A stretch of DNA of 64,000 nt from Odontesthes bonariensis (taxonomy: Eukaryota; Chordata; Actinopteri; Atheriniformes; Atherinopsidae): the NCBI RefSeq assembly GCF_027942865.1, contig NC_134524.1, forward strand, positions 5,213,036-5,277,035. The letters run 5' to 3'. Position 1 is the first letter of the stretch; every line of letters starts with the position of its first letter. Below, in pieces: positions 21,501-28,120 of the stretch. The position numbers and the translations under genes were made by a program. A model generated the notes under the pieces. It was not told where the DNA came from. It saw nothing but the letters and a program-made list of their open reading frames with translations, and ran no database searches.

Positions 21501-22317
21501 TTTTTGGATTTTGCGCACAAATGCGATTAATCGTGATTAATCAGGGAAATCATGTGATTAATTAGATTAAATATTTTAATTGTTGCCCAGCCCTAATATA
21601 TTAATATGTATATAATTATATCTGTCTTCTTTTTGTCCCTCTCTTTTTGTAGAGAAACTGTATCTCTTTGGGGGGGAATCTGGCATCTGTCCACAGCGCT
21701 CAGGAGTACCATGGCATTCAAAGGCTTATACTGAGAGCCACTTCTGCGTTCAAGGAAACATGGATTGGAGGCTCTGATGCAGAAGAGGTATATAATTCAC
21801 CTGCACAAGATCAGAGTGTTATTCTAAATAATTTTAATAAAATTCAGACGGTATTCTGCACTGATGTCACTGATGTCCTCTAGGAGGGTGTTTGGCTTTG
21901 GGCTAATGGTTCATCCTTCAAATATACTCACTGGTGCAAAGGAGAGCCTAATAATGCTGGTAAAGGGCAGCACTGCTTGAAAATGAATCATTCAGGTAAA
22001 AACTATTTCCAAATGTAAAAGCAATGAATAATAATTAGTGAGTGTAAATTTTTTGATCTGCTGTTATAGTTTGAATAGATGACAATTAATATAACTTGTA
22101 TATTATAATTAATTTTAACATTGTGTGTTAATTGGAGCTAACGCTGTTTCTCTCTAAATAAACTACATAGATAATGCCCTCATCAGTGTAAATGTTCAGG
22201 GTTCAGTTCTTTTACCTCCAGCTAACTACCATGTCTTTGGTACTTACAGATTCCAAGTGCTGGGATGATTATGGGTGCGACACCCGCCTTCCATCTGTCT
22301 GTTCCATCAGAAAGTGA
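3522..22317 (+). CDS. C-type lectin gene 1 (five exons, 161 aa, signal peptide plus CTLD), carrying an ERV in intron 2
   Basis: Exons: 3522-3585, 3964-4070, 21653-21787, 21884-21995, 22250-22317 (stop TGA 22315-22317). All junctions are GT-AG and all phases match (1, 0, 0, 1). The product has a hydrophobic signal peptide (residues 1 to about 20) and one C-type lectin domain with the CNPGW start, a WIGGSD block, the Ca2+/mannose-type EPN motif (residues 123-125), and CWDD near the C-terminus in place of WND. It resembles small secreted fish lectins of the nattectin/type II antifreeze kind; binding of mannose-type glycans is inferred from EPN. Oddities: the conserved cysteine expected at residue 43 (GRCF in gene 2) is Leu here, and intron 2 is 17.6 kb because of a LINE and a provirus in sense orientation. 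It may be damaged or silenced; no stop or frameshift is seen. Confidence 0.75.
3636..3777 (+). repeat. SINE-like dispersed repeat in lectin intron 1
   Basis: The block from GTGGTGTGGCGGTTGGCACC through GATTCCCAGCTGGGGCC to a (GGAT)n-like end is a familiar fish repeat with a pol III B-box-like GTTTGATTCC. The same block sits at the same place in gene 2 (31772-31912), so it predates the gene duplication. A related copy is at 26235-26395. Confidence 0.55.
3964..4070 (+). CDS. Lectin gene 1, exon 2 (start of CTLD; Cys43 replaced by Leu)
   Basis: Two bases plus 35 codons; acceptor TTTTTAAG, donor GTAATA. It encodes CNPGWTSINGR then Leu-Phe, where gene 2 has Cys-Phe (CTT versus TGT). In long-form CTLDs the CNPGW cysteine normally pairs with this position. 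Confidence 0.75.
4112..4124. repeat. Left target-site duplication of the LINE insertion
   Basis: GAATACTAAGTCC at 4112-4124 recurs exactly at 20723-20735, just after the GATG-rich LINE tail. The pair brackets the LINE and everything nested in it. Confidence 0.8.
4125..4223 (+). pseudogene. 5'-truncated LINE reverse-transcriptase fragment, part 1
   Basis: Translates to an AEEFKYLGVLFTSEG block, the thumb/C-terminal part of a common fish non-LTR retrotransposon ORF2. It is broken by a TIR element, resumes at 4885-4963 (RRIGATSAVMRALHRP region), is broken again by the ERV, and finishes at 20299-20722. The summed LINE length is only about 0.6 kb. Confidence 0.8.
4224..4882. mobile_element. TIR element (MITE) with short internal heptamer repeat
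   Basis: Terminal inverted repeats GGCTGTGTTCGAAACCGC at 4224 and its reverse complement ending at 4882. The target duplication is unclear (at most 1-2 bases against the LINE frame). Just inside the left end is a short run of GCATACTACATACT-type heptamers (about 4240-4300). The same element, with this run expanded about forty-fold, is at 60600-62887 in opposite orientation. Superfamily not assigned. Confidence 0.75.
4885..4963 (+). pseudogene. LINE reverse-transcriptase fragment, part 2
   Basis: Resumes the LINE reading after the MITE and ends at the GTTC duplicated by the ERV (4960-4963). The sequence continues directly at 20299 with a TLTFGHELW-type block, so deleting the provirus restores a continuous LINE. 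Confidence 0.8.
5882..5888 (+). promoter_or_regulatory. Candidate LTR TATA-like box
   Basis: TTTAAAA followed by a CT-rich stretch. The same motif in the 3' LTR is at 19331-19337, where it could drive sense transcription into lectin exons 3-5. Confidence 0.45.
6616..6621 (+). terminator. LTR polyadenylation signal AATAAA
   Basis: Canonical AATAAA in GAATAAATG, the only well-placed one in the LTR, with a T-rich stretch after it. The 3' LTR copy is at 20065-20070. Confidence 0.6.
6857..6874 (+). promoter_or_regulatory. ERV primer-binding site
   Basis: TGGTGCCGTCCGTCCGAG begins 7 bases after the 5' LTR with the TGG that pairs with tRNA 3' CCA. I cannot match the other bases to a particular tRNA with confidence. 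Confidence 0.6.
6875..8584 (+). other. ERV leader (about 1.7 kb), no gene seen
   Basis: Between the primer-binding site and the gag start there is an unusually long untranslated region. It contains many ATGs, but the longest sense frame (7629-7823) has no recognisable product. From 8220 to 8480 it becomes an A/T-homopolymer-rich tract. It should hold the packaging signal and the splice donor for env; I did not fix the donor. Confidence 0.6.
8585..15973 (+). CDS. ERV Gag-Pro-Pol polyprotein, single open frame (2,462 aa)
   Basis: Gag, about residues 1-720: coiled coil about 80-255, a capsid-like helical region about 320-500, then a basic Pro/Arg/His-rich nucleocapsid-like stretch without a CCHC knuckle. 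Protease 1 about 770-885 has DTAAD (D790) and a LVGKDLL block. A second protease-like fold about 985-1090 has ADKSA at the catalytic position (D997) and YVGGDIL. A beta-rich linker follows. RT: D1444 (TLDVASGFW) and YVDD 1506-1509. A degenerate tether RNase H about 1600-1740, then an active-type RNase H with YVDG (D1816), AE and TDS (D1880). Integrase: HHCC about 2075-2125, catalytic D2162, D2222, E2258 (D,D35E), then a GPY/F-like RWTGPH module. No frameshift or stop separates gag from pol, which is unusual for retroviruses. The frame is complete. Confidence 0.93.
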   Translation: MTSDTSSQDDPFEAMENTLMDLTEELIPGYVNKITGTDPNELGAIVSELIAGVEAKTPKDKTLTKLLGSLAVVFSARFKHAHKVVEQAAEKLKTRSQTITQLQEEKKFLQHKLEVSERTASQAADQIEKLTTQVEQSDRDMNQLKGINGELGESLQQCQQELLANQAKLEEVDKAHKDSQQPLHDALQTVQDLNTEVASYETHLSAKQKQIQLLQEHLGEAKDKINEAYQQNERLTGELINAKRDLRQSLEAERKLKMHDPSQPEKEGRFSYKRAQGESFFPPTGPATPNPFRAHGESPEPTRLDQSVLALGNHTPLGPSDRELDKIARNVPRFEPTPGGPHDTRAYLNDIDFYLRRFPNASITDKIYLIKITSSREVSRFIERQLDSIQNDYALLCQTMEREFSDELSQSGLSTAMMVKQGRSELPQQYYYRLLKAYFGSRNDKGMEEDINFKTLFIQNLHPVTSHHLGVMANPRTATIVQLREWATLGFQKHRQAKQPEHNTVLTLNAEHPPMELEGAQRGKAPGHDTRPQRSSESHKTSQTQPSHPRDGYSKPHWPRKERSYSRAEHNEPPFNPHRGKFFPNRFPKYPARENQGDYKNRPRDTHPRTEWSKLSQQESNDSHKRSNKDSPGMRSEKEKEAFGLSQDEIDNIKRLLQEMKEKKVNKKSDLLSITTVTQNLALPADSILQPERVAEPTPESELDPQQAQTESQTPVNSTEEEAKDPLPPSAVLVVQLDQKEISSDQDASLIQVEPPVHQFLCNLSEKGVARKFYISLTLENVLRHEALLDTAADITLMSLSLFNRLRKAANHGNKELKLQPCSLEVRPYASNNTTLSAVSLIQLSIGPMTLIHPVYVSSLESIPLLVGKDLLNRFEPLLDFKRLKVWAQVREPLTITFPYNEDFSCYVLESEKHNSVQQITLLEPSETVTHDEVVHSSPAAQADPDNLVTQLATQRDTFLCALQPSATQDEYCPQVLGGLELQKSQIDDVIIALWADKSAISKDLYESLARENANLRMVKKTFRFPSDPTPTTTLTAMGVCALTVKWNNRMLVHTFLVIPDLPHSVYVGGDILVRLGVQIDTVNNILWSLTPVRDSSYLPDADNLKSGQTIPEVCQVANFQHATIPARTANVPLQICMQPGQNLNHSQALFQPSPLFFELGLSLEATPLLGLNSRTTFLLINNIGEEAILIPKGTPLGWLISTDFHDFELGIPILGQIPTPLYPKHQTTHVVYTKPSRAIALFSVVTLDQNSVSRIDLSHDEQMTLHTVDVLAVTSTPDSPDAQEKVTTGPSPNVADRIEEVVTQANALVNDEERDKLRQTLLKYQDFFSLDSSDCGLTTIHSMRIPTPPDAPPTFVRQYKIPLASQEPIQEIIDDLLKNGIIRPCNSTYSAPLWPVVKPNGKWRLTIDYRKLNQQVPLSRWPMTQLEQELPRVKNAKYFSTLDVASGFWTIPVHAEDQHKLAFTFANRQYTFTRCPFGYANSPAEFNIFLNKACPDAGERGNLIYVDDILLRSPNLDAHIQEIDHVLGQLTTAGAKISLSKCQWCKTKVDYVGLLVGPSGVEPQVNRIQGISNIKVPSNVSELRSFLGVCNYSRQFIESYADIAKPLTELLKKDTPFIWAGPQQKAMSTLKEKLCTAPCLNYPNCDKPFHLEVGFSTHCLSAGLYQKYDQDKRVVAYASKTLAIPELKYSDCEKALLATVWAVKHFSNYLGGQKVIVETQHQPTTFLNSQRIRDGVVTNARVASWLMALQSFDLEVRYAQNKKSPLGTDLAACQNCTADTPPLCAITDKPSPVTNPHHHYYDENVCKNMTTAYVDGCSFHHNTVTRAGAGVVWLQNNPYEPQSFQLGSQSSQYAEVAGVLITVQLAAEKGVKDLLICTDSNYARLSFSCHLATWKRNGFLTSSRKPVKNKELFLACNHAIESNNMQIYWKKVRGHSRVPGQDKELNDLTDSLAKQGAMHGIPWSLDPSWLTAATADSSEPQVCVVTRSKTNPPAQTSNDGSVSVEPAFTDTDLVTLQSLDPAINKMVLFVSDGSNTPSESDLNNIPDLRKLFATRSALRLVKGVLVHVSDALSSPAFVVPRNQRGVMLVHAHDLPAAGHKGVKATYSALKQVAYWPKMRKDVADYIKGCLVCCQFQPTNPIHRAPLQRRGISFPWSDLQIDWVGPLTKSTRGNKYFLTVTCAFTKWVECLPAANDTAETTAYLLMNHVFSRFGLPSRVNSDRGTHFTAEVMQQLWQALGVKANFHISYHPRASGQVERANRTVVNILKKYVASNQRDWDVKLPLVLMAIRATPHEATGISPFEMMTGRQMTMPLHLLYQPGEASVATAYTTHQYMKDLSRHLQVTFAFAQKHLEKSVEGRKSYYDQKASQEELQVGDKVWYYNFTKTGEQTSHKVGKLAKKFLPRWTGPHLITEKLSPVVYQIKISQGQKEAKSKWVHRNQIRPHKSFRGPAEDNQVSANP
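15974..16259 (+). promoter_or_regulatory. Pol-env spacer with candidate env splice acceptor
   Basis: A 286-bp A-rich gap without coding frame. It ends in TTTTTCACCAG (AG at 16257-16258), a good 3' splice site one base before the env ATG, as expected for a spliced env mRNA. Confidence 0.5.
16260..18077 (+). CDS. ERV envelope, class I fusion glycoprotein of F-protein type (605 aa)
   Basis: N-terminal signal peptide (about 1-20), a short ectodomain segment, then a furin-type site RREKR ending at residue 117. A Gly/Ala-rich fusion peptide (FIGGLLAAASAVG) starts at 118, followed by a heptad-repeat coiled coil (about 140-200), a Cys-containing mid-region (about 340-380), N-glycosylation at NRT, and a membrane anchor at about 523-545 with a 60-residue basic/acidic tail. 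The small N-terminal subunit (about 117 aa) and large anchored subunit (about 488 aa) match the F2/F1 layout of paramyxovirus and baculovirus F proteins, not a retroviral SU-TM pair. I see no CX6CC motif. The frame is intact. The start follows a splice acceptor directly; a second Met is adjacent. Confidence 0.9.
   Translation: MMTLWLILATMGLATIPTWTEIVEPGPDSGIVLMEQPGLLITNCRLHTQKVYVRFSPSVLCTRNVPSSAKLTSWAGARWKREVITHAEVDITHMLQQLQKFTITQSELSGANRREKRFIGGLLAAASAVGSLFSLGASAVNAVNIAAIKRHMGELQGEIPGIQQQLDLQRGQLSTVTKTVEGTVLVLNSHSETLMKTVAAEDTLLGVLKVDYAHTQLVTMLMSDLIRDVSSSVDTLAMGKIPPYLVSLAVVQDILSTATREIVNPLQAHLAYTLGSAVPIHVNPEGREIAFLINLPIVTLDNIYRLKDVINVGIWKGETHVKVHTPTVVAYHDSSPDLYLAPNLKMCTLTRDIHYLCPSKPFVRDDTGGLCGLKLLTEDSQCQTTLTPKYQVTNTQAETVGSRWLVNTPAKTATISYDQHDTSTKMELPNRTLWVTVPEGAILHIGDLALYHLNPDQYDGEIEISDFYSKQSLELEADTVTQLQFEGFKTIDVSPIENVLKEITSSNKPPRPTISYSWSGPDTVTATMVALGYLLTFGIAYLYSRRANALQGQINLLKWTTRRNKRKKPDQDKNTTDLVTFDEETESEEPRVIYSPAVHELANEV
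18078..18400 (+). other. ERV region between env and 3' LTR
   Basis: About 320 bp, no accessory gene recognised. AT-rich first half, then a mixed segment leading to the polypurine tract. Confidence 0.7.
18401..18410 (+). promoter_or_regulatory. ERV polypurine tract
   Basis: AAGTGGGGGA two bases before the 3' LTR, the expected primer site for plus-strand DNA synthesis. Confidence 0.7.
18413..20298 (+). repeat. 3' LTR of the ERV (1,886 bp)
   Basis: Collinear with the 5' LTR at a constant offset of 13,449 bases, with no difference found by eye. Carries the same TATA-like (19331), 22-bp direct repeat (19692, 19736) and AATAAA (20065) positions. Confidence 0.93.
20299..20722 (+). pseudogene. LINE fragment, part 3: RT C-terminus and 3' tail
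   Basis: Continues the LINE split at 4963. The translation gives RWLGHLVRMPPGRLPGEVF and PRGRPRTRWRDYVS blocks, the zinc-knuckle-free C-terminal end of a fish LINE ORF2. It ends in a GATGGATAGATGAATG tail and the target duplication at 20723-20735. There is a probable internal deletion near 20425, where the frame shifts relative to the upstream part. RTE/Rex/L2 group not resolved. Confidence 0.8.
20932..21595 (+). mobile_element. hAT-derived element with degenerate BED-finger frame, copy 1
   Basis: TIRs TAGGGCTGGGC at 20932 and GCCCAGCCCTA ending at 21595. Interior matches the element at 35205-35888 (opposite orientation). The coding remnant (about 21066-21462) keeps the start MEKGTELLLGHFHFK and the SLKYHLKAKH end, but the CxxC part of the zinc finger is replaced by unrelated sequence at about 21111-21250. 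It lies in intron 2 of lectin gene 1. No clear 8-bp duplication. Confidence 0.75.
21653..21787 (+). CDS. Lectin gene 1, exon 3
   Basis: 45 codons, phase 0 on both sides. It encodes NCISLGGNLASVHS, typical of CTLD helix 2, and ends in WIGGSDAEE. Acceptor TTTTTGTAG, donor GTATAT. Confidence 0.8.
21884..21995 (+). CDS. Lectin gene 1, exon 4 (EPN sugar/Ca2+ site)
   Basis: 37 codons plus one base. It encodes GVWLWANGSS and WCKGEPNNAG; EPN is the mannose-type Ca2+-site motif. Donor GTAAAA. Confidence 0.8.
22250..22317 (+). CDS. Lectin gene 1, exon 5 (C-terminus)
   Basis: Two bases plus 21 codons and TGA. It encodes KCWDDYGC and LPSVCSIRK, the last two CTLD disulphide cysteines. Intron 4 is only 254 bp, versus 1,628 bp in gene 2. 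Confidence 0.8.
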
Positions 22318-22690
22318 TGATTCCTGGCTGACTTTTCAACATAAAGGAGTTTCTTTATTGATATTTTGCATATTCATTTTTTTTCTTTCTATCTAATGTT
22401 GCTAAAAGAATGAAGGGACGAGTGCTGAACGGTCTTTTAGGTCTTGTGGCTTTTATAAGATCGGACTGAATGTGTTATGGAAAGAACTTTCTTCTGCAAA
22501 ATCCCCCTTTTTCCTTCCTTTTTGCAAAATTAAAACGCTTAAGCATTCAAACAAGCTTGTCTCTGAATTTGTTATACTTCTTATTTTATTGGTATAGCTC
22601 ACATCCTTTATCAGAAGCACAGCTGACGTAAACTGACTCTTTACTAGGTAATATTAGGGGTGGGAATCTTTAGGCACCTCACGATTCGAT
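22318..22690 (+). repeat. Duplicated 3' flank of lectin gene 1
   Basis: Non-coding. It matches 34713-35060 downstream of gene 2 and marks the 3' limit of the tandem duplication; the two diverge after GGTAATATTAGGG. A possible weak polyadenylation signal (ATTAAA) lies near 22530. Confidence 0.7.
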
Positions 22691-23300
22691 TACGATTTGA
22701 TTATAAAATTATTGTTGATGGGTCTTTAATTGATGTAAATTGATGCACTTTTTCGCAACATTTCTTTTTGTCTCACTGAATAAGCATTCATAACTTGCAA
22801 TTTTGAAAAACAATGCATTTGTAATAAGAAACAAGAGTTTAATTCATTTCCATAATATTTTATGAAACTAATGGAATTGCGTGCAAACTGAAAGTTACGT
22901 CGGGTGGAATCGAGTTAATGGAGTTAACCCCTAAAGTGTTTCCACAACAATCTTTGTCCTTTGGAGATGATTTGAAGGCACTCTCTCCCCTCAGGCCTCC
23001 CCTCTATCTGCTATGACTTATCTGGAGGACGTTAACATCCTGGTGCCAACGAGCAAAGCTATCAGGGAATAAACAAAAGAACCCTTCTTATGTGAAGGTA
23101 GAGTAATGATCCTCAGAAACAACAAATATTTCTTCTCCTTTCTGGATTATTTAAACTGTGTTAACTGTGTCTTAAACCTTTGTACCGGTTCTTTGAGGTT
23201 TTCAATGATAAGCTGCATTTTGATACATTTTTCAAGATGGTACTAATTATACATCGTACTAATTATCACATTGAAAAAATAGGAAACAGTATGAAGTTTA
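22655..23300. other. Non-coding; hAT-like remnant at its start
   Basis: The run beginning GGGGTGGGAATCTTTAGG with CACGATTCGATTACGATT (about 22658-22705) looks like one end of a common fish hAT family; the other end is not found. Nothing else recognised up to the LINE at about 23300. Confidence 0.35.
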
Positions 23301-23368
23301 ATCTTGCCAATTTTAGATATATTAGAGGGTCCCTCACAACACAGGCCTCACATATGTAGCTAAGTGCC

Positions 23369-23605
23369 ATGATTTTACCACACCTTATGTATTGTGTTTC
23401 GAGTTGGTCATATGGCTCAAAAACAGCCCTGCGGCCGCTTCAGTCTATGTATAAAAGTGCCCTCAAAATTCATGATAAAAAGCCAAGAAGGTACCACCAC
23501 TGTACGGTTTTAACTAAATATGACATTCTTAATTTTGATAATCAAATATTTTATAATAACGTTTGCTTGCTATTTAAAATAATCCATGGTCTTGTCACAT
23601 CGTAA
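23369..23605 (+). pseudogene. LINE reverse-transcriptase C-terminal fragment
   Basis: Encodes ILPHLMYCVSSWSYGS followed by LKIHDKKPRRYHHC, a conserved C-terminal block of fish non-LTR retrotransposon ORF2. No full domain is present. The matching 3' UTR lies at about 24130-24300, so the 30-bp array between them is inside this LINE copy. Confidence 0.7.
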
Positions 23606-23696
23606 CATGCTCTGGCCTAAAAGCATTTGCAAAATGGACCAAAAAATGTCTCTCAAGAAATCAAACCTGTACACATGTATGAGGAGTGAGTGTGAG

Positions 23697-23991
23697 AGTG
23701 GCTGGCCCAAAGAGAGTGAAAGAGCGAGTGGCTGGCCCAAAGAGAGTGAAAGAGTGAGTGGCCGGCCCAAAGAGAGTGAAAGAGTGAGTGGCTGGACCAA
23801 AGAGAGTGAAAGAGTGAGTGGCCGGCCCAAAGAGAGTGAAAGAGTGAGTGGCTGGACCAAAGAGAGTGGAAGAGTGAGTGGCTGGACCAAAGAGAGTGAA
23901 AGAGTGAGTGGCTGGCCCAAAGAGAGTGAAAGAGTGAGTGGCTGGACCAAAGAGAGTGGAAGAGTGAGTGGCTGGCCCAAAGAGAGTGAAT
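23697..23991. repeat. Minisatellite, 30-bp unit, about 10 copies
   Basis: Unit contains GAGTGGCTGGCCCAAAGAGA. Units alternate between GGCCC/GGACC and GTGAA/GTGGA variants in a partly ordered pattern, suggesting two-unit expansion steps. The long frames across it on both strands are by-products of the unit length. Confidence 0.95.
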
Positions 23992-24129
23992 GTTGTGTGT
24001 AAATGAGAGAATTTTTTTCATTTATTATATTCATGCAAAAAGTGGAATAACTTTTATTGTGTATTAAATTAAATTACAGTGATTTATATGTGAAAATGTA
24101 TGGTGAAATGGTCATGTGCTCATGTACCT

Positions 24130-24300
24130 TTTAGAATCAGTTTTGTTACACCAGCCTGCTCAGGGACTACAGGTGGAAATGAGCATTTCCTGCTGTAACC
24201 TGGTACAAAGCATCTTTCCTCATGGTCAATGTTTATTGTACACGGTCCCTGTTCAAATAAAAAACATACCATACCATACTAAGGAAGATATCATCAATTA
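24130..24300 (+). repeat. LINE 3' UTR
   Basis: GGGACTACAGGTGGAAATGA and the CAAATAAA-like end are typical of a fish LINE 3' end. It probably belongs to the RT fragment at 23369. Confidence 0.5.
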
Positions 24301-25845
24301 GAAAAATCACATTGCCCTCTAGAGGTCAGTAATATTGAGTAGTTAAACCTAAAATAATGAAGTAATCAGACACTTATGTGAATCAGCCCAATTGTTAACC
24401 GATGTTCCCTGTTATGTTTTTTTTGTGCTACATTGTGTCTAACATTGAAACATTGAAAATTCATATGTCCTAACTTTACAGATATCATCTGAATTTGGAA
24501 GGTATTCAAAATTCCTACTCGTGATCCGTGTTATGCCAGCTCAGAGTACGGTGTTTATAACCTTGTTATTATTACACGTTTATTTTATGTCTGAATTACT
24601 GAAAGACATGTATAGCAGTGGCGGCTGCTGACTTTTAAAACAGGGGAAGCCCATATTACGCGTTCAGGGTTGTAGTGGCTCGTGCCATCCCAAAGCAGAA
24701 GATAGCAAAGTTAAAAAGAATTAGTTATAACATAGCTGTGTCTAGTATGACAAGTATGCCCAGCAAATACACAGAAACAAGGTATAGACTTTGAAAATTC
24801 ACACAGCAAGGCCAAAATCAAGTATGATCGTATCTAAGGCCTGTAAATGGCTGGATCAGAATCTGTGGAGCATTTTTCCCTGTCATAATGAATACTTAGA
24901 GTTTGATGGTGGTAAGTATTCTTAAAAAAAGGTAACATTTGTGAATGGGCAGCATGAATTCTGGAAAGAAACAACTAAAAGTATTACAGCACTTTCACAG
25001 ACAACCAGTCTCTTTCGTACCCGCTTTGGGACTGAAGTTCCAGCGTGCTTCTCCCCGCTTAAAAATTCGGCTGCCACAACATCTCTCATGATGGACAAAC
25101 ACTAACTCCAATCATCACGACACAGCCCCTCATATTGACACGCCCACGTCTAATCTACCCCCAGAGACGCCGAGCAGCCTCGGAAGTGATGAGTTTTTGT
25201 CCATTAAGCCAACGATGACATAGAACTGTAGAAAAAAACTTGACTCTCCCGCCCCCTCCAGAAGCCGGGCAGCCCTCGGCTCAGAAGCCTGGCTGTTAGT
25301 GGCGGCTTCATAACATGATTTCCTCAGTGAACGGCGGCGATTTCAGAACAAATCACTTCATTAAGCTACAGGACAACATGTTGTAGTTATGAAAGTAAAT
25401 GCAGTGTTGGGCATATCTTGTGTTTTGTGAATAACTGTTTTATCGTCACTTTAACATTGAAGATGTAGCAATTTCGCCAGAGAATGGGAGAGGCTGCCCG
25501 GCTTCCCGTGTTGTCTCTGAATAGCCGCGGCTGATGTATAGTCTCCAAAAGGCAGTCAGAGTAGATCAACAGATGGAAGCAATGTAAAAAATAAAGTGCA
25601 GCTTCCTGCAGTGTTGTCATAGCACCACTTGGTGTCAGTGTGGACAGTCTTATGATACTTTTACAGGTTTAACAGTTTATCAAAGGGCTTTAAATCCAGT
25701 GTGTTTGAGTAGAGAATGCTTTTGGAAAAATGCTGATTAATTATGGTTATCAACTGCTTCTGGTTGAATGACTGCATTCATTTACATGTGAGGCAACTTC
25801 ATGAATGGTAATCTACCTTTCTATTTATATGCGGATCAGTGTAAT
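24301..25845. other. Non-coding stretch, no gene recognised
   Basis: Contains a GTGGCGGCTGCTGACTTTT motif (about 24618) and a similar GTGGCGGCTT in the same region's end (about 25300), possibly the borders of an old DNA transposon. No conserved frame. Confidence 0.4.
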
Positions 25846-26194
25846 GTTTAGCTTCTGACACCAGATGTACAGAAGCTTCAGAGAGTTTGTGAGTAACAAC
25901 CAAAAACCCACTGGTGCTGGACAGTGGGCTCCTGCGGTCTCTGTCCGTGGTGCTGAACTCACCGCAGATCCACTGACTCTGACCACTGAGGGGACTGTGT
26001 GCTTTTAAACTGAGAAAGTAACACGAGCTGACCTGTTTTAAGACCGAGTTAAATGGTTCACACTCAGATAGCAGCTTTCTAAGCTTGTCCCGGTTTAACA
26101 AAGCGCATTACATGAGTTCATTCACCCAGACAACATGTGAATTACCCAGTGATGCTGTAACATGTGGAAACGCTGGGGACTGAAACACAGACGC
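25846..26194 (-). repeat. Inverted copy of 42218-42573
   Basis: About 350 bp, reverse complement of 42218-42573 with few differences. In the sense of the other copy it has an open frame (about 100 codons, minus strand from 26101) ending near a GGTGAGTT donor-like site. I do not recognise the peptide; it may be an exon of an unsampled gene. Confidence 0.75.
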
Positions 26195-26234
26195 TCCAGC
26201 TGGAAGGCAGCTGAGCCATGGCCTTTTCATGAGG

Positions 26235-26400
26235 CGGGCTGCACAGTGGTGTGGTGGTTAGGACCATTTCCTCACAGCATGAGGGTTCCAGGTTCAATTC
26301 CCAGCTGGGGCCTTTCTGTGTGGAGTTTGCATGTCCTTCCTGTGTATGAGTGGGTTCTCTCTGGGTGCTCTGGCTTCCTCCCACTGTCGCACTCTCCGGT
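26235..26400 (+). repeat. SINE-like dispersed repeat
   Basis: Same family as 3636-3777: GTGGTGTGGTGGTTAGGACC, then GTTCAATTCCCAGCTGGGG and the TTTGCATGT block. Less truncated than the lectin-intron copies. Confidence 0.55.
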
Positions 26401-26401
26401 C

Positions 26402-27571
26402 TCTTGTATATATATCTATATACATCCAGCCCTTTATGACAGTAGTGTACCCATCTTCTGATAGCTACTTCCTTTGCACCTATTTCCCATTTTCCTGATA
26501 ATCCATTAAAGAATGAGCGGTGGCTAAAAACTTTTGAGCAATACTGTAAATAGTCAGTTAGCTCTGTGCACTAACAGCCGTATCTGTCTTCACCTTGTAC
26601 CATTTCAGGTGTCAAGCCTGCCGCCACATGTGAAGCACTCAGCAAGTCTGGGTCAGTCTGGAAAAAGGCCTTCAATGCTACTTCTGCTGTTTCGCAATCA
26701 AACTCAAATCATCAGCCAAGACTTAAATTTGCAGATTCACCCGTCGATTTTTTCCCACCATACTGCACGTGTTTTTTTGTGAGTGTGCACGTCTTAAGTT
26801 CCTAATTTTTTGAAGATGTAAAGATATCTAACGCTGTTTAAGAGCTGAAATAAAAGACAGAAACAGTAAAAGTTTTAGTAAACCTTTTTAAATGAAACCT
26901 TAAGCTGTAATGAGTTTGAAGAAATATTTCTTGCCATCTTTAAAATGTTTGATTTTACATAAAATAAGAATTTCAACAGATGTATTTGTCTCAAAGAGTC
27001 TGTGATGAACTTGTTCAGTCATTGTGACACAGTATGAACCGTTGTGGTGAAGCGTTTAACACAAGTTAAACAGATGTTTTAAAAAAGATAACAGACCGTG
27101 GAGACCTCATTCAGGCAGCTCTCCCATGCATGCTAATTGTTCACTGCTTCTTGTAAGAATTCAAGTAAAACATTTCCTTAAATGGAGATGCTTACATATT
27201 CTCAAGTCACACGAGCCGTGCAGCGCGGCGGCGCGTCACATGACTCCCATGAGGCGCTGCCACTTGCAACAATGAAAATGTCACAATGCGGCCTGTATCT
27301 GTTTATTTCTAAAACTTAATCAACACTTCATCCGTTGTACAAATACATTCCATGGCACTGCAATGAAAGCAGGGAAGAAAAAACATTAAATCCTAAAACT
27401 GCTAAAGCACCATAGAAGAAGAGCTGTTATGGGACAGGAGCCAAGATGTTTCAAGCTCAGTGACACATGAAAATGGGACAGTGTTTACAAATGACATGGG
27501 ATAATGTATTGTGGAGTGCAGCCAGCTGCTGTCAGTTTATGTTTATGCTTTTAGCAGACGCTTTTATCCAA
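26402..27571 (-). repeat. Right arm of the long inverted duplication (partner 1771-3006)
   Basis: Reverse complement of 1771-3006. It ends abruptly at TTTATCCAAA, where a GC-rich repeat begins. A frame at about 26609-26790 starts after a TTTCAG acceptor-like site; product not recognised. Confidence 0.75.
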
Positions 27572-28080
27572 AGGGGCATTTCTTCTCCCCGCTGCTCGCG
27601 GCCTCACCCACCTGTGGGCACGTCTTGACTCCCGGGGCGCTTGCCCAGGGGCCCTGGGCCAGGCGCTGGCCCACTGCGGTTGGCTGTCTGGGGCGCCTGG
27701 CCCTCTCGGGTGTTAGGCGGGGCCCCTGCCGGGGGGTTTTGGTGGCGCTCGGGCTCGCGGGGGCCAGTTCCGGCGCACGGCCCATGTCTGGGTGGCGGGG
27801 GCCTGGCGGGGCTGGTAGGCTGCCGCCTCTGCTCACCGGGGGGGCTCTGCCCGATGCTTGTGGGGGCTCCGGGAGCTTCCTCTGCTGTCTTCTGGGGGGA
27901 TGCGTGGTTGTCCCTATGGTGGGCTTCCTGGGTTCTGTGATCCTTGGGGGCTGTTGGTGGCCTGGGTCTGGGGGCCCTCTCGGCCTGCTTCTGATTGCGG
28001 GGGGGGGGGATTGTGCCACTATACACTGATATTTAAGCATGGTTATTATGTGGGACCATCTTTGTGTATTGCATTTTCAT

Positions 28081-28120
<40 letters not shown>

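Noticed and set aside
23570..24034. Frames across the 30-bp array
   Set aside because: Repeat translation within a LINE copy.
27511..28040. Overlapping 140-172 codon frames on both strands
   Set aside because: Very GC-rich stretch with few stops; no recognisable domain and it sits in an inserted repeat.
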